From Trinickia violacea (lineage in GTDB: Bacteria > Pseudomonadota > Gammaproteobacteria > Burkholderiales > Burkholderiaceae), in assembly GCF_005280735.1 (NCBI RefSeq), contig NZ_CP040077.1, forward strand, positions 1,116,001 to 1,180,000: a stretch of 64,000 nucleotides of DNA, read 5' to 3'. The position numbers were made by a program, and so were the translations under genes. This document shows, piece after piece, positions 55,920-64,000 of this stretch. Below the pieces are notes generated by a model, which saw only the letters and a list, made by a program, of their open reading frames with translations, ran no database searches and was not told the DNA's origin. How positions within the stretch are numbered: the first letter of the stretch is position 1; each line of letters starts with the position of its first letter.

Positions 55920-57761
55920 ATGCCCACATACCGTTCACGCACTTCCACCCACGGCCGCAACATGGCGGGTGCCCGCAGCCTGTGGCGGGCCACCGGGATG
56001 ACCGACGACGATTTCAACAAGCCGATCATCGCGGTCGTCAACTCGTTTACGCAATTCGTGCCCGGCCACGTCCACCTCAAGGATCTCGGCCAGTTGGTGG
56101 CGCGCGAGATCGAGAAAGCGGGCGGCGTCGCGAAGGAATTCAATACGATCGCGGTGGACGACGGCATCGCCATGGGTCACGACGGCATGCTCTACAGCCT
56201 GCCGTCGCGCGAACTGATCGCCGATAGCGTCGAATACATGGTCAACGCGCATTGCGCCGACGCCATGGTCTGCATCTCCAATTGCGACAAGATCACGCCG
56301 GGGATGCTGATGGCCGCGCTGCGGGTGAACATCCCGGTCGTGTTCGTGTCGGGTGGCCCGATGGAGTCGGGCAAGGTCACGTTCAAGGGCAAGAACCGCA
56401 AGTTCGATCTGATCGACGCGATGATCGTCGCGGCCGACGACAACGTCTCGGACGAGGAAGTGCAGCAGGTCGAGCGTTCCGCGTGCCCGACCTGCGGCTC
56501 CTGCTCGGGCATGTTCACGGCGAACTCGATGAACTGCCTGACCGAAGCGCTCGGCCTTTCGCTGCCGGGCAACGGTTCCACGCTCGCGACGCACGCCGAC
56601 CGCAAGCGCCTGTTCCTGGACGCCGGGAAGACGATCGTCGAGCTGGCGCGCCGCTACTACGAACAAGAGGACGCGAGCGTCCTGCCGCGTTCGATCGCGA
56701 GCTTCCAAGCGTTCGAGAACGCCATGACGCTCGATATCGCCATGGGCGGTTCGACCAACACGGTGCTGCACTTGCTGGCCGCGGCGCACGAAGGCGAAGT
56801 GCCGTTCACGATGAACGACATCGACCGGCTGTCGCGGCGCGTGCCGGTGCTGTGCAAGGTGGCGCCGGCGGTGCCGGACGTGCATATGGAAGACGTGCAT
56901 CGCGCGGGCGGCGTGATGGGCATTCTGGGCGAGCTGGCGCGCGCCGGCCTCATCCACACCGAACTGCCGACGGTGCATGCGCCGAGCATGGGCGCGGCGC
57001 TCGAGCGCTGGGACGTGATGCGCAACCCGGCTGAGGCGGTCGCGAGCTTCTACCGCGCCGCGCCCGGGGGCATCCGCACGCAGGAGGCGTTCAGCCAGGA
57101 CAGCCGCTACGACGAGCTCGACACCGACCGCGCGGCCGGATGCATTCGCGACGCCGAGCACGCCTTCTCGAAGGACGGCGGGCTCGCGGTGCTGTTCGGC
57201 AACATCGCGCGCGACGGTTGCATCGTGAAGACGGCGGGCGTCGATGCCGGCATGCTGAAGTTCTCCGGCAAGGCGCGCGTGTTCGAGAGCCAGGACGCGG
57301 CGGTCGAAGGCATTCTGGGCGGCTCGGTCAAAGCGGGCGACGTGGTCGTCGTGCGCTACGAAGGGCCGCGCGGCGGTCCCGGCATGCAGGAGATGCTGTA
57401 TCCGACCAGCTACCTGAAGTCGAAGGGGCTCGGCAAGCATTGCGCGCTCATCACCGATGGCCGCTTCTCGGGGGGCTCTTCCGGGCTGTCGATCGGGCAC
57501 GTGTCGCCCGAGGCGGCGGAAGGCGGCGCCATCGGCTTGATCGAGGACGGGGATACCATCGAAATCGACATCTCCACGCGCTCGATCCATCTGGCTGTCA
57601 GCGATGCGGAGCTGGAGCAGCGCCGGGCCGCGATGGAGGCGCGCGGCGCCAAGGCATGGAAGCCCGTGGCGCGCGAGCGCAAGGTCTCCACGGCGCTGAA
57701 AGCCTATGCGGCGACGACGACCAGCGCGGCGCGCGGCGCGGTGCGCATCATCGAGGACTGA
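55920..57761 (+). CDS. ilvD: dihydroxy-acid dehydratase
   Basis: Dehydrates 2,3-dihydroxy-isovalerate and -methylvalerate in valine, isoleucine and leucine synthesis. A 613-residue iron-sulfur enzyme. Cluster ligands are in ISNCDKITPGM and ACPTCGSCSGMFTANSMNC, with further family motifs GNGSTLATHADRK, MGGSTNTVLHLLA and TDGRFSGGSSGLSIGH. The length suits the IlvD form of about 610 residues, which usually has a [4Fe-4S] cluster. It begins MPTYRSRTSTHGRNMAGARSLWRATGM. Preceded by an AT-rich dyad. Confidence 0.96.
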   Translation: MPTYRSRTSTHGRNMAGARSLWRATGMTDDDFNKPIIAVVNSFTQFVPGHVHLKDLGQLVAREIEKAGGVAKEFNTIAVDDGIAMGHDGMLYSLPSRELIADSVEYMVNAHCADAMVCISNCDKITPGMLMAALRVNIPVVFVSGGPMESGKVTFKGKNRKFDLIDAMIVAADDNVSDEEVQQVERSACPTCGSCSGMFTANSMNCLTEALGLSLPGNGSTLATHADRKRLFLDAGKTIVELARRYYEQEDASVLPRSIASFQAFENAMTLDIAMGGSTNTVLHLLAAAHEGEVPFTMNDIDRLSRRVPVLCKVAPAVPDVHMEDVHRAGGVMGILGELARAGLIHTELPTVHAPSMGAALERWDVMRNPAEAVASFYRAAPGGIRTQEAFSQDSRYDELDTDRAAGCIRDAEHAFSKDGGLAVLFGNIARDGCIVKTAGVDAGMLKFSGKARVFESQDAAVEGILGGSVKAGDVVVVRYEGPRGGPGMQEMLYPTSYLKSKGLGKHCALITDGRFSGGSSGLSIGHVSPEAAEGGAIGLIEDGDTIEIDISTRSIHLAVSDAELEQRRAAMEARGAKAWKPVARERKVSTALKAYAATTTSAARGAVRIIED

Positions 57762-57801
57762 CGTTATCGGTGTCTGCGCGTGAGCGCATGCCGGTCAGAA
57801 G

Positions 57802-57840
57802 CAGGACACGACGCTCGGAACGGGGCGCGTGTCCTGTTTG
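57802..57840 (+). terminator. terminator after ilvD
   Basis: Nine-base stem CAGGACACG/CGTGTCCTG with a 17-base loop, followed by TTTG. It lies 40 bp after the ilvD stop and before the convergent LysR gene end. Confidence 0.65.
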
Positions 57841-57886
57841 TCATTCAAGGCTGCGTTGGCGCCAACTCAGATGCCAACGCGGCAAA

Positions 57887-58879
57887 TCAACTCCGCGCGC
57901 TCTCGGCGTCCAGCCGCTCGGCCAGCGAAGTGCGCTGCATCCAGCGCAGCATGCTGTCGAGAAAAGTCTGCTCGGCTGCGTTCATCTTGCGCTCGCGATG
58001 CCAGAGCAGATACACGTCGACATCGACGAGCCCTTCCTCCGGTGGCAAGCGCCACAGCCGCCCGCGTGCGAGATCGTCGCGCACGATGTGGTCCGGCAAG
58101 CAGCCAATTCCGAAGCCCGAAAAAATCAGCCGCCGCACTTCGTCGAGACTCGGCGACGACGCGACAATCCGTCCGGTAAAGCCGCGCTGGTCGCGAAACA
58201 CGGTGAGCGGAGAGAGGCTGTCGCCGATCTGATCGCTCGTGAACGACACGAAGTTCTCTGCGAGCAGATCGTCCATCGTCAGCTGCGTCTGGCCAAAGAG
58301 CCGATGATGCCGGCCGCAGAAGATCGCGTAGCGCTGACGCAGGACGCAGTGCTGCTCGAGCTTGTCGACCGGGCTGCGGCACAGGCTCAGTCCCGCCGTC
58401 GCGGTCTTTTGCAGGAGCGACGAAATAATGTCGGAGGCGCGCATCACCTCGATCTGCATCTCGATGCGCGGATAGGCGCGATGGAAGTCGGCGAGGAATT
58501 CGTCGTAAGCCGCCGAGTCGATGCGGCTCACGCTCAGGAGACGCAGCGAGCCCGTGATGTCTTCGGTCTTGTCGTCGAGCTCGGTTTCGAGCCGTGACAT
58601 ATTGCCGTAGATGTCGCTCGCGATCCGGTAGACGTCGATGCCCGCTTGCGTCGGTTCGAAATGCGGGCCGCGTCGTTGGATCAGCTTGCGGCCCAGCGCG
58701 TCCTCGAGGCGTTTGAGCGCCTGGCTCACCGCCGGCTGCGTGACGTAGAGGCGCGCAGCGGCGCGGCTCAGATTGCGCTCCTGCATGATCACGAGGTAAG
58801 TGCGCAGCAGATTCCAATCGAGGCGATCGTTTAGGAAACGGGCGGCGGAGTCGTGGCGCAGGCGAGTCGGATCGGTCAT
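57887..58879 (-). CDS. LysR-family regulator
   Basis: A 330-residue LTTR. The N-terminal winged HTH (about 22-82) reads LLRTYLVIMQERNLSRAAARLYVTQPAVSQALKRLEDALG. A linker helix and a substrate-binding effector domain (about 110-300) follow. It is divergent from the MHS transporter/amidohydrolase pair, with a 122-bp AT-rich control region between, so it probably regulates that pair in response to its substrate. The start lies directly before the AT-rich control region. Confidence 0.9.
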   Translation of the reverse strand: MTDPTRLRHDSAARFLNDRLDWNLLRTYLVIMQERNLSRAAARLYVTQPAVSQALKRLEDALGRKLIQRRGPHFEPTQAGIDVYRIASDIYGNMSRLETELDDKTEDITGSLRLLSVSRIDSAAYDEFLADFHRAYPRIEMQIEVMRASDIISSLLQKTATAGLSLCRSPVDKLEQHCVLRQRYAIFCGRHHRLFGQTQLTMDDLLAENFVSFTSDQIGDSLSPLTVFRDQRGFTGRIVASSPSLDEVRRLIFSGFGIGCLPDHIVRDDLARGRLWRLPPEEGLVDVDVYLLWHRERKMNAAEQTFLDSMLRWMQRTSLAERLDAESARS

Positions 58880-58889
58880 CTTGCCCGTA

Positions 58890-58919
58890 ATTATTAGCTG
58901 AATTTATATTGGAAATAAT
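58890..58919. promoter_or_regulatory. AT-rich dyad in the LysR/transporter control region
   Basis: ATTATT and AATAAT at the two ends of a 30-bp AT-rich stretch. Inside it, 58905-58917 matches the ilvD upstream region (55846-55858) at 12 of 13 bases. Likely LysR site; function inferred. Confidence 0.45.
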
Positions 58920-59001
58920 ATATCAAAATTTGACTAATGATTTCTGGCTGGCGATAAACAGGTGCCGCGCCAGCCAAGGCGCGCGAAAGAGAGGAGACGA
59001 C

Positions 59002-60324
59002 ATGAATCAATCCGCAACGCCGTCGCGCCAACCGGTTCGCGCCGCCACCGCCGCCTTCATCGGCACGATGATCGAGTGGTACGACTTCTATATCTACGCG
59101 ACCGCGGCGGCCCTGGTTTTCGGCGAGCTGTATTTCCCGTCGCATGATCCGTTCTTGAGCACGATGGCCTCGTTCGGTACGTTCGCGGTCGGCTTCTTTG
59201 CGCGCCCGTTCGGCGGCCTCGTGTTCGGGCACTTCGGCGACAAGATCGGCCGCAAGAAAGCGCTGATGACGACGCTGATGATGATGGGCGCCGCCACCGT
59301 CTGTATCGGCTTGCTGCCCGACTATGCGTCGGTCGGCGTGCTCGCGCCAGTGCTGCTCGTGCTGCTGCGCGTGGTGCAGGGCATTGCGGTCGGCGGCGAG
59401 TGGGGCGGCGCGGTGCTGATGGCGGGCGAACATGCGCCGCAAGGGCGCCGCACGTTCTTCGCGTCGTTTGCGCAATTGGGCAGTCCCGCCGGGCTGATTC
59501 TGTCGCTCGTGGCGTTTCGCGCGGTGACATCGATGGATCACGCCGCGTTCCTCTCGTGGGGCTGGCGGCTGCCGTTTCTCATGAGCGCGGTGCTGTTGAT
59601 CGTCGGTATCGTGATCCGGCTCGGCGTGAACGAGTCGCCGGAGTTTGCGCAACTGAAGCGCGCACAACAGACCGCCACGCTGCCGATCGCCGATGTGATG
59701 CGCTCGGCGCGCGGTCTCGTGTTGTTCGCCATCGGGGCGAACACGATCGGCATTGCCAGTGTGTACTTCACCAACACGTTCATGATCGCGTACACGACGC
59801 AGTATGTCGGCATCACCAAGTCGATGATTCTCGATTGCCTGTTTGCCGTGGCGATCATCCAGTTCTTCGCGCAGCCGCTTGCGGCCTGGGCCGCCGAGCG
59901 GATCGGCAGCGCGCGCTTCCTGAAGTGCGCCGCGCTTGCCGCGATGATCTCGCCGTATCCGATGTTCCTGCTCGTCACGCAAGGCCAGCCCGTTGCGATC
60001 GTCGCGGGCATTGCGCTCGCGATCGCGTGCGCCGCGAGCTTCTACTCGGTGATCGCGGGGTTCGTCTCCGGCGTGTTTCCGGCGCGCATCCGCTACTCCG
60101 CGATTTCGCTGTCGTACCAGGTGTGCGGCGCGATCGCGGGCGGGCTGACGCCGCTCGTGGGCACCTGGCTCGCGCATCGCTACGCGGGGCAATGGTGGGC
60201 GCTCGCGGTGTTCTACACGTGCCTGGCCGCCGTGTCGTTCGCGTGTATCGGCGCGCTCGATGCGCGCCGGCAGAAGCAGGCCGCGATGGACGAGGCGGCC
60301 GAGGCGGTCGGCGCCGCGAATTGA
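59002..60324 (+). CDS. MFS transporter, MHS family, next to an acetylpolyamine amidohydrolase
   Basis: A 440-residue, 12-span importer with MHS signatures GTMIEWYDFYIYATAAALVFG, FFARPFGGLVFGHFGDKIGRKKAL and RVVQGIAVGGEWGGAVLMA. GAGAGGAG seven bases upstream fixes the start; the open frame begins earlier. The amidohydrolase gene follows after 36 bp, which suggests uptake of the compound that enzyme cleaves, perhaps an N-acetylated polyamine. That substrate is inferred from linkage only. Confidence 0.87.
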   Translation: MNQSATPSRQPVRAATAAFIGTMIEWYDFYIYATAAALVFGELYFPSHDPFLSTMASFGTFAVGFFARPFGGLVFGHFGDKIGRKKALMTTLMMMGAATVCIGLLPDYASVGVLAPVLLVLLRVVQGIAVGGEWGGAVLMAGEHAPQGRRTFFASFAQLGSPAGLILSLVAFRAVTSMDHAAFLSWGWRLPFLMSAVLLIVGIVIRLGVNESPEFAQLKRAQQTATLPIADVMRSARGLVLFAIGANTIGIASVYFTNTFMIAYTTQYVGITKSMILDCLFAVAIIQFFAQPLAAWAAERIGSARFLKCAALAAMISPYPMFLLVTQGQPVAIVAGIALAIACAASFYSVIAGFVSGVFPARIRYSAISLSYQVCGAIAGGLTPLVGTWLAHRYAGQWWALAVFYTCLAAVSFACIGALDARRQKQAAMDEAAEAVGAAN

Positions 60325-60360
60325 ATCGCGCTTGCCCCAAGCAGAAACAGGAATCGATCG

Positions 60361-61395
60361 ATGCTCACCTACTTTCATCCCGAACAAATGCTTCACCATC
60401 CGCGCTCGTATTTTTCACGTGGACAGATGCGCGCGCCGCAAGATGTTCCTGAACGCGCGACACGGCTCGTCGCGGCCGCGCGCTCGCTCGGCTTCGACGT
60501 GCGCGAACCGAAAGATCGCGGAATTGCCGGAATCGCCGCGGTCCACGACATGCGCTATCTGGACTTTCTCGAAGAGGCGCATCGCAAGTGGAAGACGATG
60601 CCCGACGATTGGGGCGACGAGGTGGTGTCGAACATCTACGTGCGCGACCCCAACCCGCTGCGCGGCGTGCTGGCACAGGCGGCCTGCTATCTCGCGGACG
60701 GCAGTTGCCCGGTGGGCGCGAACACGTGGCGCTCGGCGTACTGGTCGGCGCAGAGCGCGCTTGCCGCGGCAGCGGCAGTGAGCGACGGCGCGCGCGAAGC
60801 GTACGCGCTGTGCCGTCCGTCGGGGCACCACGCGCGCGTCGATGCCGCAGGCGGCTTTTGCTACCTGAACAACTCGGCGATTGCCGCACAAGCGCTCAGA
60901 AGCCGCTACCTGCGCGTCGCCATCCTCGACACCGACATGCACCACGGTCAGGGCATCCAAGAAATCTTTTACGATCGCGACGACGTGCTTTACGTGTCGA
61001 TTCATGCGGATCCGACGAACTTCTATCCGGTCGTCGCGGGTTTCGAGGACGAGTGGGGAAGGGCAGCCGGCGAGGGCTGCAATGTCAATTTGCCGATGCC
61101 GCACGGCTCGGACGAATCGGTGTTCTTCGAGCGGCTGACGGAGGCGCTGGGGATCGTGAGCCGGTATCAGGCGGACGCGCTTGTGGTCGCGCTCGGCTTC
61201 GATATCTACAAGGAGGATCCGCAATCTCAGGTTGCGGTGACGACGGAGGGGTTCGGGCGGCTCGGCGCGGCGCTCGGCGGTTTGGCGCTGCCGACGGTCA
61301 TCGTGCAGGAGGGCGGTTATCACCTTGAGAGTCTGGAGGCGAATTCGCGAGCGTTTTTCGCCGGGTTCGATAGCTGTCGACCGCGTTTGCTCTGA
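60361..61395 (+). CDS. acetylpolyamine amidohydrolase / histone deacetylase-family enzyme
   Basis: A 344-residue zinc hydrolase of the HDAC/AphA family. Catalytic parts are the tandem His in CRPSGHHARVDAAGGFCYLNN, zinc ligands Asp and His in AILDTDMHHGQG, the third ligand Asp in ALGFDIYKED and the EGGYHLESL loop. The length equals bacterial acetylpolyamine amidohydrolases (about 341). It probably removes acetyl groups from N-acetylated polyamines taken up by the preceding transporter. Cytoplasmic. Confidence 0.85.
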   Translation: MLTYFHPEQMLHHPRSYFSRGQMRAPQDVPERATRLVAAARSLGFDVREPKDRGIAGIAAVHDMRYLDFLEEAHRKWKTMPDDWGDEVVSNIYVRDPNPLRGVLAQAACYLADGSCPVGANTWRSAYWSAQSALAAAAAVSDGAREAYALCRPSGHHARVDAAGGFCYLNNSAIAAQALRSRYLRVAILDTDMHHGQGIQEIFYDRDDVLYVSIHADPTNFYPVVAGFEDEWGRAAGEGCNVNLPMPHGSDESVFFERLTEALGIVSRYQADALVVALGFDIYKEDPQSQVAVTTEGFGRLGAALGGLALPTVIVQEGGYHLESLEANSRAFFAGFDSCRPRLL

Positions 61396-61483
61396 TCGCC
61401 GTCTCACGCGGGATCGAAACGCGCATTAAGTGATTTGCAAGCCGCGAATGCGATACTCGTCGCGTCCCGTCGCTTAGCGCACC

Positions 61484-62077
61484 ATGGCCTCCCTTGATCC
61501 CCCCAAGCCTGACTCTTCCTTGTCGCAAGGCGCGCCGGCGCATGCGCTACGTCTTACGCCCTCCGAACTATTCCTGACCTTCGCCGAAATGGGCCTGTAC
61601 GGCTTCGGCGGCGTGATGCCTTGGGCGCGGCGGATTCTCGTCGATCGCCGCAAATGGATCGACGACCGCGAGTTCGCCGAACTGCTCGCCATCGGTCAGA
61701 TCCTGCCGGGGCCGAACATCTGCAACATTGCCGTGATCGTCGGCTACCGGTATTGCGGCTGGCGCGGGTCGGCGGCGGCGGCGATGGGCCTCATGGGGGC
61801 GCCGTTCGTCATCGTGCTCGTGTTGGGCGTGCTGTATCACCGCTTCGGCGGTCTCGCTTCGGTGCAGGGCGCGCTGCGCGGCATGAGCGCGGTCGCGGCC
61901 GGACTCGTGCTGATGACGGGCATCAAGCTCGCGCAAAGCCAGCCACGCACGGTGCGTGGCTTCGTGTTCGGGGTGCTCGCGCTGCTGGCGGTCGGGGTCT
62001 TTCATTTCCCGCTCGGCTGGACGCTGCTCGCCCTGATTCCGACAGCGCTCTTCACCGAGTGGAGGGCGCAGCGATGA
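61484..62077 (+). CDS. chrA: short-chain chromate transporter, N-terminal-type half
   Basis: A 197-residue membrane protein with about five or six spans and one CHR domain. LTPSELFLTFAEMGLYGFGGVMPWARRILVDRRKWI and the LLAIGQILPGPNICNIAVIVGYRY motif are characteristic. It pairs with the next gene, overlapping by ATGA; together they form a bicistronic short-chain CHR transporter. Family members export chromate, but many CHR proteins are uncharacterised. Confidence 0.85.
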   Translation: MASLDPPKPDSSLSQGAPAHALRLTPSELFLTFAEMGLYGFGGVMPWARRILVDRRKWIDDREFAELLAIGQILPGPNICNIAVIVGYRYCGWRGSAAAAMGLMGAPFVIVLVLGVLYHRFGGLASVQGALRGMSAVAAGLVLMTGIKLAQSQPRTVRGFVFGVLALLAVGVFHFPLGWTLLALIPTALFTEWRAQR

Positions 62078-62592
62078 TCCTCTTCGAACTCGCCTGGCGC
62101 TTCGCGCTCGTCTCGGCGATCGCGTTCGGCGGCGCGACCGCCGTGATCCCCGAGATGCACCGCTTTCTCGTGCAGGACAGCCACTGGATCAGCGATTCGA
62201 CCTTCGCCGCGCTGTTCGCGATCTCGCAGGCGTCGCCGGGGCCGAACGTGCTGTTCGTCGCGCTGTTCGGCTGGCAGGTCGCGGGCTTGGCCGGCGCGTT
62301 CGTGTCGACGCTCGCGATGTGCGGGCCGTCGTCAGTCGTTGCGCTGCTGTTCGAGCGCTACACCGCCGCGCATCGCGACACGCGCTGGATGACGGTCATC
62401 CGCCGCGCGCTCGCGCCGCTCACGATCGGGCTTCTGCTCTCCACGGGCGCGATCGTCGCGCAGGGCGCCGATCGTTCGGTCGGCGGGATTCTGCTGACGC
62501 TCGTCACGATCGCGGTCGGCCTCAAGACCCGATGGAATCCGCTCTGGCTGATCGCGGCGGGGGCGGGAATGGGGTTGTCCGGCTTGGTTTGA
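62074..62592 (+). CDS. chrA: short-chain chromate transporter, C-terminal-type half
   Basis: A 172-residue CHR-domain membrane protein, partner of the upstream half. It has the motif FGGATAVIPEMHRFLV and the ISQASPGPNVLFVALFGWQVAG block. Its ATG overlaps the upstream stop (ATGA), so translation is coupled and the subunits are probably made in equal amounts. It is convergent with the full-length chromate transporter gene. Confidence 0.85.
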   Translation: MILFELAWRFALVSAIAFGGATAVIPEMHRFLVQDSHWISDSTFAALFAISQASPGPNVLFVALFGWQVAGLAGAFVSTLAMCGPSSVVALLFERYTAAHRDTRWMTVIRRALAPLTIGLLLSTGAIVAQGADRSVGGILLTLVTIAVGLKTRWNPLWLIAAGAGMGLSGLV

Positions 62593-62655
62593 TGCGGGCA
62601 GCCGGACTTGGATTAGGTGCTGGGATTCGCTGCTTGGTTAGCATCGGCCGAGGCG

Positions 62656-63963
62656 CTACACGTGCCCGAACACGATCCAGATCCCGCAGCCGACGGCCAC
62701 CGTCGCATACACCGCATACACGGGCACCTTGAGCTTGCCGAAGCAAAGGCAGGCGAACGCGGCCGTCGCCAGATAACCCGGCTCGAGCGGCACGTGCACG
62801 CCAATGCGCACGACGGCCGCCACCAAAAATGCAGTCGTCGCCGCGCGCAGCGCGCGCATGCCGTGCTCGAAGCGCGGGTACGTTTCGAGCTGCATCAAAT
62901 GCCGCTTAGCGAGCACGATCAAGCAACCGGACGGCACGAAGAGCGCGAGCGTCGCTGCGACGGCGCCGAGCCAGCCGTCGGTCAGATAGCCGAGAAACGG
63001 CACGACGTTCAGAAGCGGTCCGGGCGAGACCGGCGAGAGCGCGAAGGCCAGCGTGAAATCGCTGTTCGTGACGCCGACTGCCGGCGTCACGAACAGGGTC
63101 TTCAGCACGGGCAGCGCCGCGAAGCCGCCGCCGAACAGCGTCATGCCGGCGCCCGCGAGACGCGGCCAGAGGAAGGCGTTCTCGAAGCGATGCGGCAGCG
63201 GCATGGCGAACAGCAGGATGAGCAGGATGAGCGCGCCGAGCAGCTGCCAATCGCCCCGGCGCAGCTTGATTTCGAGCCGTCCTTCGCGCGACGGGCTCGC
63301 GAACCAGCCGGCCGCGAACGCGCTCGTGAGCAAGACGACATAGGTGGCCGCGCTGTGCGCGAAGATGAGCGCGATGCAGGCGAGCGCCGCCACGGTCCAG
63401 CCGAGCCGCCCGCGCACGATCGTGCGCGTCTGCTTGAGCCAGGTCACGCCGATCAGCGACGCCAGCACCACGCTGAAATGGTTGAGCAGCATCTGCGAGG
63501 CCATCGCGCGCACGAGTTGCGTCTGATAGAAGCTCGCGAACGCCGTCATCATCGCGAAGAAGGGCAGCACGCTCGCCGCGCCCGACACCCAGGCGCCCGC
63601 GCGTCCGCGCAGCGCATGGCCGACCTGCACGGCGACGTTGCAGCCGACTGGCCCCGGCACCATCCACGCGAGCGCCATCCAATCGGAGAACGCGAGCCGC
63701 GTGAAGCGCTGCTCGCGTTCGACGTAGTGGTGTTCGAGCTGCGCCATCAGCGCGAGGCCGCCCCACGACAGCGACGACAAGCCGAACACGACCCAGAAGA
63801 GCGTCCAGAGCGACTCGGGCTTGCGCGGTTCGAGCGTGTCGTGCGAGCGGGAGCGTTCGGGGCCGGCCGGCGGCGTGGCGCCGCTATCGGCCTTCGAACG
63901 GGTGAAGACGCTCGACGCAAGGGCCGAGCCGGCATGGCGGGGCAGCGCGCGCCAATCCGTCAT
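62656..63963 (-). CDS. chrA: long-chain chromate transporter
   Basis: A 435-residue protein with two CHR domains in one chain, the long-chain form. The N-terminal half has SLSWGGLALMAQLEHHYVEREQRF and WMVPGPVGCNVAVQVGHALRG. The C-terminal half has LFGGGFAALPVLKTLF and ALSPVSPGPLLNVVPFLGYLTDG. A polar 50-residue N-terminal tail is unusual; an internal start is possible, because no clear Shine-Dalgarno precedes the ATG at 63963. Predicted to export chromate. Confidence 0.85.
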   Translation of the reverse strand: MTDWRALPRHAGSALASSVFTRSKADSGATPPAGPERSRSHDTLEPRKPESLWTLFWVVFGLSSLSWGGLALMAQLEHHYVEREQRFTRLAFSDWMALAWMVPGPVGCNVAVQVGHALRGRAGAWVSGAASVLPFFAMMTAFASFYQTQLVRAMASQMLLNHFSVVLASLIGVTWLKQTRTIVRGRLGWTVAALACIALIFAHSAATYVVLLTSAFAAGWFASPSREGRLEIKLRRGDWQLLGALILLILLFAMPLPHRFENAFLWPRLAGAGMTLFGGGFAALPVLKTLFVTPAVGVTNSDFTLAFALSPVSPGPLLNVVPFLGYLTDGWLGAVAATLALFVPSGCLIVLAKRHLMQLETYPRFEHGMRALRAATTAFLVAAVVRIGVHVPLEPGYLATAAFACLCFGKLKVPVYAVYATVAVGCGIWIVFGHV

Positions 63964-64000
63964 CCCGGGCCCTACGCGGACAGTCCGCTGGTACTCGTCT

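Noticed and set aside
1..64000. CRISPR arrays, rRNA genes, prophage or conjugative modules
   Set aside because: No regularly spaced repeats, rRNA sequence, integrase, capsid or transfer genes were found.

Overview
This is a chromosomal window from a high-GC betaproteobacterium. The general porin, UPF0182 protein, OtsA, NadE/P-II pair, PA2169-type stress protein and codon use all point to Burkholderiaceae (Burkholderia sensu lato, for example Paraburkholderia or Trinickia). I infer this from protein families; no 16S gene is present. Most of the window is ordinary core genome, with a few accessory insertions.

Layout. 0-3.1 kb: truncated nadE, the P-II gene and a porin. 3.7-5.9 kb: hisP/hisM/hisQ-type amino-acid importer genes with no binding protein. 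6.4-9.2 kb: a Spy/CpxP-like periplasmic protein divergent from an OmpR-type two-component system. 9.3-11.3 kb: a small unknown protein and a GGDEF cyclase. 11.8-15.0 kb: a fused double permease and an ATPase of the nitrate/taurine ABC class. 15.1-16.2 kb: two tandem paralogous lipoproteins. 16.5-19.8 kb: two sigma-54 activators around a small anchored protein. otsA and an rpoN copy follow. 23.7-27.1 kb: stress proteins, a DHA2 exporter and a PEBP-family protein.

27.2-30.7 kb is the most unusual part. A sequence matching the hrpII/PIP-box layout (TTCGC-N15-TTCGT, then 30 nt to a -10-like element) precedes a cysteine-free, glycine-rich harpin-like gene. A HrpB1/HrpK-family type III secretion gene follows, then an internally deleted luciferase-like monooxygenase, then an intact MenD-like ThDP enzyme. 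No secretion apparatus is present in the window.

31.1-35.8 kb: a cytoplasmic molybdoenzyme/ferredoxin/DmsC-like trio, probably a SoeABC-type sulfite dehydrogenase. 36-40.5 kb: small lipoproteins, tRNA-Arg(CCU), an IS256-family element with an 8-bp target duplication inside an antitoxin-like pseudogene, rubredoxin, and a DUF4399 protein. 40.6-44.0 kb: uup and a frameshifted secreted-protein gene. 44.1-47.6 kb: a lower-GC cassette (ThiE-like protein, MHS transporter, PAS-LuxR regulator), probably acquired by transfer. 47.7-55.8 kb: UPF0182, parE and parC, a CopD-like protein. 55.9-61.4 kb: ilvD, then a LysR/MHS transporter/acetylpolyamine amidohydrolase module. 61.5-64.0 kb: a split chromate transporter pair convergent with a full-length one.
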